Assembly (NCBI GenBank): GCA_031396305.1
Contig: JANNKM010000471.1
Location: 1-28,657, forward strand
Reading direction: 5' to 3'
Length of the DNA stretch: 28,657 nt
From: JAEMQF01 sp031396305
GTDB taxonomy: Bacteria; Pseudomonadota; Gammaproteobacteria; Burkholderiales; Burkholderiaceae_C
A model generated the notes under the pieces. It was not told where the DNA came from and did no database searches. It saw nothing but the letters and a program-made list of their open reading frames with translations. Shown piece by piece: positions 1-6,857 of this stretch (position 1 is its first letter; each line of letters starts with the position of its first letter). The position numbers and the translations under genes were made by a program.

Positions 1-450
1 CGCCCGCTTCATCGGGTGTTCCTGGATCGACACGCCCTTGTTCACCTGGTCGTTGACGAGATTGCGCAGCGACACGGAGCTGAGAAATTCAAGCATCTTC
101 GAATTCAGGCTCGCCCACAGGTCGTGTGTCATGCAGCGGCCGGAGTCGTCGCCCATGCAGTTTTCCTTGCCGGCGCAGCCGGTTGCGTCGAGCGGTTCGT
201 CGACGGCCAGAATGATGTCGGCGACGGTGATCTCATCCGCCTTGCGTCCCAGCGAGTAGCCGCCGCCCGGGCCGCGCGTGCTTTCCACGAGCTGTTGGCG
301 GCGCAGCTTGCCAAACAGTTGTTCAAGGTAGGACAGCGAGATCTGCTGGCGTGCGCTGATGGCAGCCAGCGCCACAGGCCCGGTGTGTTCGCGCAACGCG
401 AGGTCTATCATGGCGGTGACCGCGAAGCGGCCTTTGGTGGTCAAGCGCAT
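1..450 (-). CDS. iscR: Fe-S cluster assembly transcriptional regulator IscR (3' end beyond window)
   Basis: Rrf2-family winged-helix regulator that senses Fe-S supply and controls the isc operon. 150 codons are visible from ATG at 450 and no stop is reached, so the C-terminus lies outside the window; E. coli IscR has 162 residues. The N-terminus MRLTTKGRFAVTAMIDLAL and the wing motif STRGPGGGYSL (residues 57-67) are typical. The cluster-binding ligands are visible as C92, C98, C106 and H109. The C98-C106 spacing is two residues longer than in E. coli (C98-C104). The start is supported by AGGAGA about 7 nt upstream and by the family N-terminus. Two IscR type-1 operators lie immediately upstream, so autoregulation is likely. 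The iscS-iscU genes would be expected to follow on the minus strand beyond the left edge, which is an inference. Confidence 0.95.
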   Translation of the reverse strand, partial: MRLTTKGRFAVTAMIDLALREHTGPVALAAISARQQISLSYLEQLFGKLRRQQLVESTRGPGGGYSLGRKADEITVADIILAVDEPLDATGCAGKENCMGDDSGRCMTHDLWASLNSKMLEFLSSVSLRNLVNDQVNKGVSIQEHPMKRA

Positions 451-463
451 CAGGGTTCTCCTA

Positions 464-488
464 GAGCCCGACTAGATTAGTCGAGTAT
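464..488 (-). promoter_or_regulatory. IscR type-1 operator, promoter-proximal
   Basis: A 25-bp imperfect palindrome with core GACT-N5-AGTC and flanks resembling the E. coli type-1 consensus (ATASYYGACTRWWWYAGTCRRSTAT). Read on the minus strand it starts ATACTCGACT and ends AGTCGGGCTC. It lies 14 bp upstream of the iscR ATG and overlaps the putative -10 hexamer, so occupancy by [2Fe-2S]-IscR would block transcription. Confidence 0.8.
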
Positions 489-489
489 A
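484..489 (-). promoter_or_regulatory. Putative -10 box of the iscR promoter
   Basis: TATACT on the minus strand, 33 bp upstream of the iscR ATG and inside the proximal operator. No good -35 hexamer is present at 16-18 bp spacing, so the promoter may be intrinsically weak or activator-assisted. The expected transcription start is near 476-477. Confidence 0.5.
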
Positions 490-492
490 TGT

Positions 493-517
493 GTAACCGA
501 CTGATTTGGTCGGGATT
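493..517 (-). promoter_or_regulatory. Second IscR type-1 operator, promoter-distal
   Basis: A second match to the type-1 consensus. On the plus strand the core reads GACTGATTTGGTC, with one departure in the right half (GGTC for AGTC). Its centre is 29 bp from that of the proximal operator, and it would cover the -35 region of the iscR promoter. Paired type-1 sites are the known arrangement at the E. coli iscR promoter. Confidence 0.65.
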
Positions 518-542
518 GACCCGACAAGTTCCATGGATTTTT

Positions 543-575
543 CAAGTCAGACCAGCACACCTGCTGACTGACTTG
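543..575 (-). terminator. Stem-loop just downstream of uvrB, possible terminator
   Basis: Inverted repeat: 543-550 pairs with 568-575 (CAAGTCAG/CTGACTTG, 8 bp), then 553-557 pairs with 562-566 (CAGCA/TGCTG, 5 bp), around a 4-nt loop and a small internal bulge. It begins 14 nt after the uvrB stop and precedes the iscR promoter, where a terminator would be expected. On the minus strand the hairpin is followed by an A-run, not a T-run, so it is not a canonical intrinsic terminator. Confidence 0.35.
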
Positions 576-589
576 CCGGTTACGCGCAA

Positions 590-2716
590 TCAGCCGCCAG
601 CTCCGCCCGGCGGCGGGTCCAGCGGAGCGATCTGCTCGACGACCGACGCCCCGAAGACCTGTTCGCGGATGTGCGCCAGTTCGTCCCGGACGCGTGCTGC
701 TTTTTCGAACTCCAGGTTGCGCGCGTGGTCGAGCATCTGCTTCTCCAACTGCTTGATGCGCCTGCCCAGATCCTTCTCACTCAATCCCTGCAAGGCAACG
801 GCGTCATTGGCCGCCTTCAGGTCGTCTTTGGCTCCTTTGTCGCTGTAAACGCCGTCGATCAGGTCGCGGACCTTCTTTTGGATGCTGCGCGGCGTGATTC
901 CCGCAACGGCATTGCTTTGGATCTGCCGATTGCGGCGCCGCTCCGTTTCCCCGATGGCGCGGCGCATCGAGTCTGTGACCCGATCGGCATACAGGATCGC
1001 GGCGCCGTTCAGGTGACGTGCTGCACGCCCGATTGTCTGGATCAGGCTGCGTTCCGATCGCAGAAAGCCCTCCTTGTCGGCGTCGAGGATCGCCACAAGG
1101 GACACCTCGGGAATGTCAAGCCCCTCACGCAGCAGGTTGATACCCACAAGCACGTCAAAGCTGCCCAATCTGAGGTCGCGCAGGATTTCGACGCGCTCGA
1201 TCGTGTCCACATCGCTGTGCAGGTAGCGGACCTTCACGCCGTTTTCGGCGAGATAGTCGGTCAGCTGTTCAGCCATGCGCTTGGTCAGCGTCGTGATGAG
1301 CACGCGCTCGTTGATCTCGACGCGCAGCCGGATTTCCTGCAGTACGTCGTCGACCTGCCGTGCCGCCGGCCGAACCTCGACGCTGGGATCAACGAGTCCG
1401 GTGGGTCGTACCAACTGCTCGACCACCTGGCCCGAAGTCCGCTCTTCGTACGGTCCAGGCGTCGCCGAGACATACATCGCCTGACGCATCTTGCGCTCGA
1501 ACTCCTCGAACTTGAGCGGTCGGTTGTCCAGCGCGCTGGGCAAGCGAAAGCCGTACTCGACGAGTGTGGTCTTGCGCGAACGGTCGCCGTTGTACATGCC
1601 GCCGAACTGGCCGATCAGCACATGCGACTCGTCGAGAAACATCAAGGCGTCGGCGGGAAGATAGTCCACAAGCGTGGGCGGGGGCTCGCCGGGCAGAGCG
1701 CCCGACAGATGGCGCGTGTAGTTCTCGATGCCCTTGCAATGGCCCACCTCCTGAAGCATTTCTAGGTCGAAGCGGGTGCGCTGCTCGAGCCGCTGCGCCT
1801 CGACCAGCTTGCCTTGGCCTACCAGTTCGGCTACCCGGGTTCTCAATTCCTCCTTGATGGTTTCGATCGCAGCGACGACGCGTTCGCGCGGCGTCACATA
1901 GTGGCTGCTCGGAAAGACCGTGAAGCGTGGCACCTTCTGGCGGATCTGCCCGGTGAGCGGGTCGAACAGTTGCAGCGACTCGACTTCATCGTCGAACAGT
2001 TCGATGCGGATCGCGAGTTCGGAGTGTTCGGCGGGGAAGACGTCGATCGTGTCGCCACGCACGCGGAACGTGCCGCGGCTGAACTCGGTCTCATTGCGCT
2101 GGTACTGCATGCGGATCAGCTGCGCGATCGCGTCGCGCTGGCCGATCTTGTCGCCCACGCGCAGCAGCATCACCATCTTCATGTAGTCGCCGGGGTTGCC
2201 GATGCCGTAGATCGCGCTCACCGAAGCGACGATCACGACGTCGCGCCGCTCCAGCAGGCTCTTCGTCGCCGACAGCCGCATCTGCTCGATATGCTCGTTG
2301 ATCGAGCTGTCCTTCTCGATGAACAGATCGCGTTGCGGCACATAGGCCTCGGGCTGGTAGTAGTCGTAGTAGCTGACGAAGTATTCGACCGCGTTCTTCG
2401 GAAAGAACTCGCGAAACTCGGCGTACAACTGCGCCGCGAGGGTCTTGTTGGGCGCAAACACGATCGCCGGGCGGCCAATGCGTGCGATCACGTTGGCCAT
2501 CGTGAACGTCTTGCCCGATCCGGTGACGCCGAGCAGAGTTTGAAAACTCAGGCCGTCGCGTATGCCCTCGACAAGTTTGGCGATCGCCTCGGGCTGGTCC
2601 CCCGCCGGCGCATACGGCTGGAACAGCTGAAACGGGGAATCGTCGAACTTGACGAACTGTCCTTGCGGCGTCGGATTGGCGCCTGGGCTGGACTGCAGAG
2701 CGGTCGAATGGGCCAT
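590..2716 (-). CDS. uvrB: Excinuclease ABC subunit B (UvrB)
   Basis: Damage-verification helicase of nucleotide excision repair. It receives DNA from UvrA and recruits UvrC. With ATG at 2716 the product has 708 residues. Walker A GVTGSGKT is at 63-70, the DNA-clamping beta-hairpin YYDYYQPEAYVP at 116-127, and Walker B/DESH at 361-364. Helicase motifs such as SATPGPYE and QTIGRAARH follow. A C-terminal UVR domain (about 660-698, UvrC contact) is present. The frame stays open upstream to 2803, but the 29 extra residues lack family character, so I chose the MAHSTALQSS start. No strong ribosome-binding site precedes it. The gene is divergent from the aminotransferase at 2824. It is somewhat longer than E. 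coli UvrB (673 aa), mostly through the N-terminal extension. No LexA box was recognised upstream. Confidence 0.97.
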   Translation of the reverse strand: MAHSTALQSSPGANPTPQGQFVKFDDSPFQLFQPYAPAGDQPEAIAKLVEGIRDGLSFQTLLGVTGSGKTFTMANVIARIGRPAIVFAPNKTLAAQLYAEFREFFPKNAVEYFVSYYDYYQPEAYVPQRDLFIEKDSSINEHIEQMRLSATKSLLERRDVVIVASVSAIYGIGNPGDYMKMVMLLRVGDKIGQRDAIAQLIRMQYQRNETEFSRGTFRVRGDTIDVFPAEHSELAIRIELFDDEVESLQLFDPLTGQIRQKVPRFTVFPSSHYVTPRERVVAAIETIKEELRTRVAELVGQGKLVEAQRLEQRTRFDLEMLQEVGHCKGIENYTRHLSGALPGEPPPTLVDYLPADALMFLDESHVLIGQFGGMYNGDRSRKTTLVEYGFRLPSALDNRPLKFEEFERKMRQAMYVSATPGPYEERTSGQVVEQLVRPTGLVDPSVEVRPAARQVDDVLQEIRLRVEINERVLITTLTKRMAEQLTDYLAENGVKVRYLHSDVDTIERVEILRDLRLGSFDVLVGINLLREGLDIPEVSLVAILDADKEGFLRSERSLIQTIGRAARHLNGAAILYADRVTDSMRRAIGETERRRNRQIQSNAVAGITPRSIQKKVRDLIDGVYSDKGAKDDLKAANDAVALQGLSEKDLGRRIKQLEKQMLDHARNLEFEKAARVRDELAHIREQVFGASVVEQIAPLDPPPGGAGG

Positions 2717-2823
2717 GAAAGTAAAATTCGCGCTGTTGAGACTCACGCTGCCGGGCTGAGCAACCGCGCAGGGTAGCGGAAAACGCTGTCCCGGGTCGAT
2801 CATTCACCTTCACAAGGACTCTC

Positions 2824-4035
2824 ATGGCCTCGCATCTGGCCGGCGTCGAACTCGCGCCGCGCGACCCCATCCTCGGCTTGACGGAACAGTTCAATGCCGA
2901 TCCCAACCCGGTCAAAGTGAACCTCGGCGTAGGCGTCTATTGCGACGAGACCGGGAAGCTGCCTCTGCTCAAGTGCGTGCGCACAGCCGAGACGGCGATG
3001 GCGGAAGCCCCGAAAGCGCGCGGTTACCTGCCGATCGACGGAATCGCGTCTTACGACCAGGCCGTGCAAGGGCTGGTGTTCGGAGCACACAGCGAAGCGC
3101 TGAGTCAGGGACGTGTCGCCACCGTGCAGGCGCTGGGCGGAACCGGTGGTCTCAAGATCGCGGCCGATTTCTTGCGCCGGCTGCAGCCCGCAGGCCGACC
3201 ACCCGCTTGCGTGATGATCAGCGACCCGAGCTGGGAGAACCACCGGGGGCTGTTCGAGGGCGCTGGTTTCGTCGTGGAAAGCTATCCGTACTACGACGCC
3301 CCGCGGCGAGGCTTGAACGTGCCTGGAATGCTGGCCGCGCTGAACGCGGCACCGCGCAGCAACATTGTTGTGCTTCACGCCTGTTGCCACAACCCGACCG
3401 GCTACGACCTCAACGCGGCGCAATGGCAAGAAGTGGTCGCCATCGTGAAAGCGCGCGGCCTCGTGGCCATTCTTGACATGGCGTACCAGGGCTTTGGCGA
3501 CGGCATTGCCGAAGATGGAGCTGTGGTCGGCATGTTCATCGCCGCAGGCCTGGAGTTCTACGTCTCGACCAGTTTTTCGAAAAGCTTTTCGTTGTACGGC
3601 GAACGTGTCGGCGCATTGAGTGTTGTTTGCGACGCCAAGGAGTCTGCCGCTCGGGTGTTGAGCCAGCTCAAACGCGTCATTCGAACCAACTATTCCACTC
3701 CGCCCACGCATGGAGCGCAAGTTGTCGCCGCCGTGTTGACGGCCCCCGCGCTGCGTGCGCAATGGGAAGAAGAGCTTGGCGCGATGCGGTTGCGCATCCA
3801 GGAAATGCGCAGGCTGCTGCGAACCAAGCTCGAGGCCAAGCTGCCCGGGCGCGACGCGAGCCACATCACCACGCAAAAGGGCATGTTCAGCTACTCGGGC
3901 CTCAGCCAGGAGCAAATGCAGCGGCTGCGCGCGGAGTTTGGCGTCTACGGCCTGGACTCGGGCCGCATTTGTGTGGCTGCGCTGAACCACGCCAACATCG
4001 ACCGAGTGGTCGAGGCCATTGCCAAGGTCTCCTGA
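2824..4035 (+). CDS. Class I aromatic/aspartate aminotransferase (TyrB/AspC family)
   Basis: PLP-dependent transaminase of 403 residues that swaps amino groups between aspartate or aromatic amino acids and 2-oxoglutarate in the cytoplasm. The Schiff-base lysine is K253 in SFSKSFSLYGERVGA. Cofactor contacts are N190 (HACCHNPTG), D218 and Y221 (LDMAYQGF), and R261. R381 (DSGRICVA) should bind the substrate alpha-carboxylate. The SFSKSF form of the lysine motif differs from the SYSKNF form of E. coli AspC. A ribosome-binding site (AAGGA) lies about 7 nt before the ATG. The gene is transcribed away from uvrB and separated by about 107 bp that must hold both promoters. Sequence alone cannot decide between TyrB-like and AspC-like specificity, so no symbol is given. 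Confidence 0.93.
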   Translation: MASHLAGVELAPRDPILGLTEQFNADPNPVKVNLGVGVYCDETGKLPLLKCVRTAETAMAEAPKARGYLPIDGIASYDQAVQGLVFGAHSEALSQGRVATVQALGGTGGLKIAADFLRRLQPAGRPPACVMISDPSWENHRGLFEGAGFVVESYPYYDAPRRGLNVPGMLAALNAAPRSNIVVLHACCHNPTGYDLNAAQWQEVVAIVKARGLVAILDMAYQGFGDGIAEDGAVVGMFIAAGLEFYVSTSFSKSFSLYGERVGALSVVCDAKESAARVLSQLKRVIRTNYSTPPTHGAQVVAAVLTAPALRAQWEEELGAMRLRIQEMRRLLRTKLEAKLPGRDASHITTQKGMFSYSGLSQEQMQRLRAEFGVYGLDSGRICVAALNHANIDRVVEAIAKVS

Positions 4036-4206
4036 TTCTCGAATTGAGTGGGGAAACCCTCGTTCATCGGGGCAACTCCCTAGACAAACTGGCCCACGAT
4101 GGAGTGAATGTCCGTAGAATGCTGCGGTGCACAATGAACGTCCCAGGTCCAGCCTTCGTTCCGAAGCGTTGACGTCAGGGAGGTTCCGGCCAGGGAGAGT
4201 TTTGCG
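4036..4206. other. Intergenic region upstream of phaZ
   Basis: 171 bp without a gene between the aminotransferase and phaZ. It should carry the phaZ promoter. The best -10 candidate is TAGAAT at 4115-4120, but no well-spaced -35 accompanies it. A short G/C inverted repeat (GTGGGGAAACCC) near 4052-4063 lacks a T-run. No RNA gene or repeat was recognised. A GGGAGA ribosome-binding site precedes the phaZ ATG. Confidence 0.4.
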
Positions 4207-5508
4207 ATGATCTACCAGTGGTATGAAACGCATCGAGCGATACTGAGTCCGTTTTCCGAGTTCGCGAGCGCTTCGTCCAAGCTCTATACACACCCGCTGT
4301 CACCGCTGTCGCATACGCCAATGGCGCAGCGGGTCTCAGCCGGGCTGGACTTGATGCATCGCCTGTCCAAGGAATACGAAAAGCCGGAGTTCAACATCAC
4401 GTCGGTCAATGTCGACGGCATCGATGTGGCGGTGCAGGAGCAGGTGGCGCTGGAGAAACCGTTCTGCCGCTTGCTGCGATTCAAGCGCTTCACTGACGAC
4501 TTGTCGATGCTGGCGCGCATGAAAGACCAACCGACGGTGCTGGTGTTCTCGCCGCTGTCAGGCCACCACTCCACCTTGTTGCGCGAAACGATTCGCGAGT
4601 TGCTGCGCGACCACAAAGTGTTCGTCACCGACTGGACCGACGCCCGCATGGTGCCTGGAGCGGCAGGCCCGTTTCACCTTGATGACTACGTGGCCTACGT
4701 TCAGGAGTTCATCCGCGAAGTCGGCGGCGCCGTGAACGTGATTTCGGTGTGCCAGCCGACCGTTCCGGTGCTGGCGGCTGTCTCGCTGATGGCCACTGCC
4801 GGCGAAACTCTGCCGCGCACGCTGACGATGATGGGCGGGCCGATCGACGCCCGCAAGAGCCCAACCGCAGTGAACAACCTGGCCATGAACAAGAGCCACA
4901 GTTGGTTCGAACAGAATGTGATCTATCGGGTGCCTGTCAACTACCCAGGCGCGGGGCGGCGCGTCTACCCCGGCTTCTTGCAGCACTCGGGCTTCATTGC
5001 GATGAATCCGGGCCGGCATCTCAAGTCGCACTACGACTATTTTCTCGACCTGGTGCGCGGCGACGGCGACAGCGCCGAGTTCCATCGCGACTTCTACGAC
5101 GAGTACAACGCCGTTCTCGACATGCCCGCCGAGTACTACCTCGACACGATCAAGACTGTGTTCCAGGAGTTCGCGCTGGTCAACGGCACCTGGAAAGTCG
5201 GAGGACAGCTCGTTCGGCCGCAAGACATCAAGAGCGCAGCCCTGCTGACGATCGAGGGTGAACTCGACGACATCTCGGGTGCCGGGCAAACGCGCGCTGC
5301 GCATGACCTGTGCACGGGAATCCCGAAGTCGCGCCAGTTCCACTACGACGTGGAAGGCGCCGGACACTACGGCATCTTCTCCGGCCGGCGCTGGCGCGAG
5401 CTTGTCTACCCCCAGGTTCGCGACTTCATCGCGGCAAATCAAGGCGGCGGCGCGAGGCACCCGCAGGCTACGACGCCCAAGAAGAGGCGTGTGACCTCGG
5501 CGCGGTGA
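4207..5508 (+). CDS. phaZ: Intracellular poly(3-hydroxybutyrate) depolymerase PhaZ
   Basis: Alpha/beta-hydrolase of 433 residues that breaks down native intracellular PHB granules. It belongs to the cysteine-type i-PHB depolymerases (PhaZa1 of Cupriavidus necator). The catalytic triad is visible: C182 in VISVCQPTVP, D354 (or D355) in EGELDDISG and H387 in GAGHYGIF. These lie one residue from the positions I recall for the Cupriavidus enzyme (C183, D355, H388). There is no signal peptide, as expected for the intracellular class. GGGAGA lies about 8 nt before the ATG. The basic tail KKRR near the end is not part of the hydrolase fold. An RnfB-like ferredoxin starts 10 nt after the stop. The phaCAB operon is about 10 kb away on the other strand. 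Confidence 0.95.
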   Translation: MIYQWYETHRAILSPFSEFASASSKLYTHPLSPLSHTPMAQRVSAGLDLMHRLSKEYEKPEFNITSVNVDGIDVAVQEQVALEKPFCRLLRFKRFTDDLSMLARMKDQPTVLVFSPLSGHHSTLLRETIRELLRDHKVFVTDWTDARMVPGAAGPFHLDDYVAYVQEFIREVGGAVNVISVCQPTVPVLAAVSLMATAGETLPRTLTMMGGPIDARKSPTAVNNLAMNKSHSWFEQNVIYRVPVNYPGAGRRVYPGFLQHSGFIAMNPGRHLKSHYDYFLDLVRGDGDSAEFHRDFYDEYNAVLDMPAEYYLDTIKTVFQEFALVNGTWKVGGQLVRPQDIKSAALLTIEGELDDISGAGQTRAAHDLCTGIPKSRQFHYDVEGAGHYGIFSGRRWRELVYPQVRDFIAANQGGGARHPQATTPKKRRVTSAR

Positions 5509-5518
5509 CAATCTCGGC

Positions 5519-6094
5519 GTGACGTCCAGCGCCAGCCTCGCCGAACGAATCAACGACGCACTGCCGCAAACGCAGTGCAAGCGGTGCAGCTACGACGATT
5601 GCCGCGCCTATGCTGACGCCATTGCACAGGGCAACGCGCCGATCAACCAATGCCCTCCGGGCGGCCAGGAGGGTGTGGCCCGCCTGGCGGCGATCACCGG
5701 CCAGGCCGCCCTGCCCCTGAGCACGCAACACGGCGTCGAAGGCCCGCTGCGCCTGGCGCGTATCGACGAGGCAGCGTGCATCGGCTGCACCTTGTGCGTC
5801 GAGGTTTGCCCCGTGGACTGTGTGATCGGTGCGCCCAAAGTGATGCACGGCGTCGTCGAACCCTTGTGTACCGGCTGCGAACTTTGCCTTCCGGTGTGCC
5901 CGGTGGACTGCATTTCAATGCATGCCGTTGACGCCGCCAAGTCTGGCTGGTCGGCCTGGAGCGCCGCCCACGCGGCGCAGGCGCGCGAGCGCTACGCGTC
6001 GCACCGGCACCGCATCGAGCGGGACCGCGCGGAACGCGATTCCGCGCTGGAAGCCAAGGGCAAGGCACGCCTCAACGTCAGCGCACGGCCATGA
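5519..6094 (+). CDS. rnfB: RnfB/RsxB-like polyferredoxin (soluble form)
   Basis: Iron-sulfur electron carrier of 191 residues. An N-terminal 4Fe-4S region has C20, C23, C28 and C45 (CKRCSYDDC...CPPGG). Two bacterial-type 4Fe-4S ferredoxin motifs follow, CIGCTLCVEVCP (C87, C90, C93, C97) and CTGCELCLPVCP (C117, C120, C123, C127). The C-terminal 50 residues are charged and Ala-rich, probably helical. The N-terminal membrane anchor of true RnfB subunits is absent, and no other rnf genes are nearby, so this may be a soluble carrier rather than part of an Rnf pump. The start is GTG, 10 nt after the phaZ stop, with no clear ribosome-binding site, which suggests translational coupling. The 3' end overlaps the convergent gene by 17 nt. 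Confidence 0.88.
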   Translation: MTSSASLAERINDALPQTQCKRCSYDDCRAYADAIAQGNAPINQCPPGGQEGVARLAAITGQAALPLSTQHGVEGPLRLARIDEAACIGCTLCVEVCPVDCVIGAPKVMHGVVEPLCTGCELCLPVCPVDCISMHAVDAAKSGWSAWSAAHAAQARERYASHRHRIERDRAERDSALEAKGKARLNVSARP

Positions 6095-6857
6095 CGAGCA
6101 GCAGGATTCCGATCAGCACCGGCTGGTGCAGCATGTAGAAGCTCAGGCTCCAGCGGCCCAGAAGTGCCAGGCCGTTGAGACCGCGTGGCAGTGCTGCCTC
6201 AAACCAGTCGCGGTGGTGGCTGAGAATCCAGCGCCCGCTCGCCAACCCCCACCACATCACGCCAAGCCACGGCAAGACGGGAGCGAAGTCTTCCGTGACG
6301 GGCTTGCGCGTCACCAGTCCGACCCAGTTCGTCCAGCGCGTATCGAACCAGGAATGCTGTATCCACTGGGGCAACATGATCGCCACCAGGCCCGCCAGCC
6401 ACAACCAGGCGCCAGCACCTTGGGTGAGGCGAACCACGATCAGCATCACGGCGAATCCATGCAGAACGCCGAACGTGATGTAGCTCTTCGGGAACATCAA
6501 GGCCGAGCCGGCGCTGACCAGGACTGCGCAGCCGGCGATTTGCGCCCAGCGCCGCCAGAAGTGCTTCCAGCCTCGGTCTTGCTGCAACGCGATCGCCTGG
6601 CCCACACCGGCGATGAACATGAACATGCTGACGATCATCGCGCGCTGCACTGTCCAGAACGGATCGGTGTAAAAGTTCTGCTGGATGAGCTTGAAGTAGT
6701 TGAGATCGAAACAGAAGTGGAAGACCGCCATCCACGCGATGGCCAGGCCACGCAGGGCATCCAGGCGCTCGAATCGCGCTGCGGGCGGCGAAGGCGCGCC
6801 GCGTTTCGCTCGGCTCAAGCGAACCACTGCCTTGCGTTGTCGAACATGCGCATCCAC
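6078..6857 (-). CDS. HGSNAT-like (DUF1624) multi-spanning membrane protein
   Basis: Polytopic inner-membrane protein of 259 residues. The N-terminal motif RLDALRGLAIAWMAVFHFCF followed by DLNYF is the signature of the heparan-alpha-glucosaminide N-acetyltransferase catalytic-domain family (DUF1624), putative transmembrane acyltransferases. About seven hydrophobic segments follow, ending in LSFYMLHQPVLIGILLLV, a motif shared with the acyltransferase-3-like superfamily. The substrate is unknown. With ATG at 6857 the gene overlaps the end of purL by 43 nt. A TTG at 6818 overlapping the purL TGA is an alternative start that would remove 13 residues. It is probably co-transcribed with purL. The function is only inferred from the family. 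Confidence 0.85.
   Translation of the reverse strand: MDAHVRQRKAVVRLSRAKRGAPSPPAARFERLDALRGLAIAWMAVFHFCFDLNYFKLIQQNFYTDPFWTVQRAMIVSMFMFIAGVGQAIALQQDRGWKHFWRRWAQIAGCAVLVSAGSALMFPKSYITFGVLHGFAVMLIVVRLTQGAGAWLWLAGLVAIMLPQWIQHSWFDTRWTNWVGLVTRKPVTEDFAPVLPWLGVMWWGLASGRWILSHHRDWFEAALPRGLNGLALLGRWSLSFYMLHQPVLIGILLLVMAVR

Noticed and set aside
2717..2803. 29-residue N-terminal extension of UvrB
   Set aside because: No family similarity and no better ribosome-binding site; it would also fill most of the uvrB/aminotransferase promoter gap.
2717..2823. LexA (SOS) box in front of uvrB
   Set aside because: I looked for CTGT-N8-ACAG in the divergent region and found only an isolated CTGT half.
2800..4293. 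497-codon open frame on the minus strand over the aminotransferase
   Set aside because: The aminotransferase on the plus strand has all catalytic residues; the opposite frame shows no motif or ribosome-binding site.
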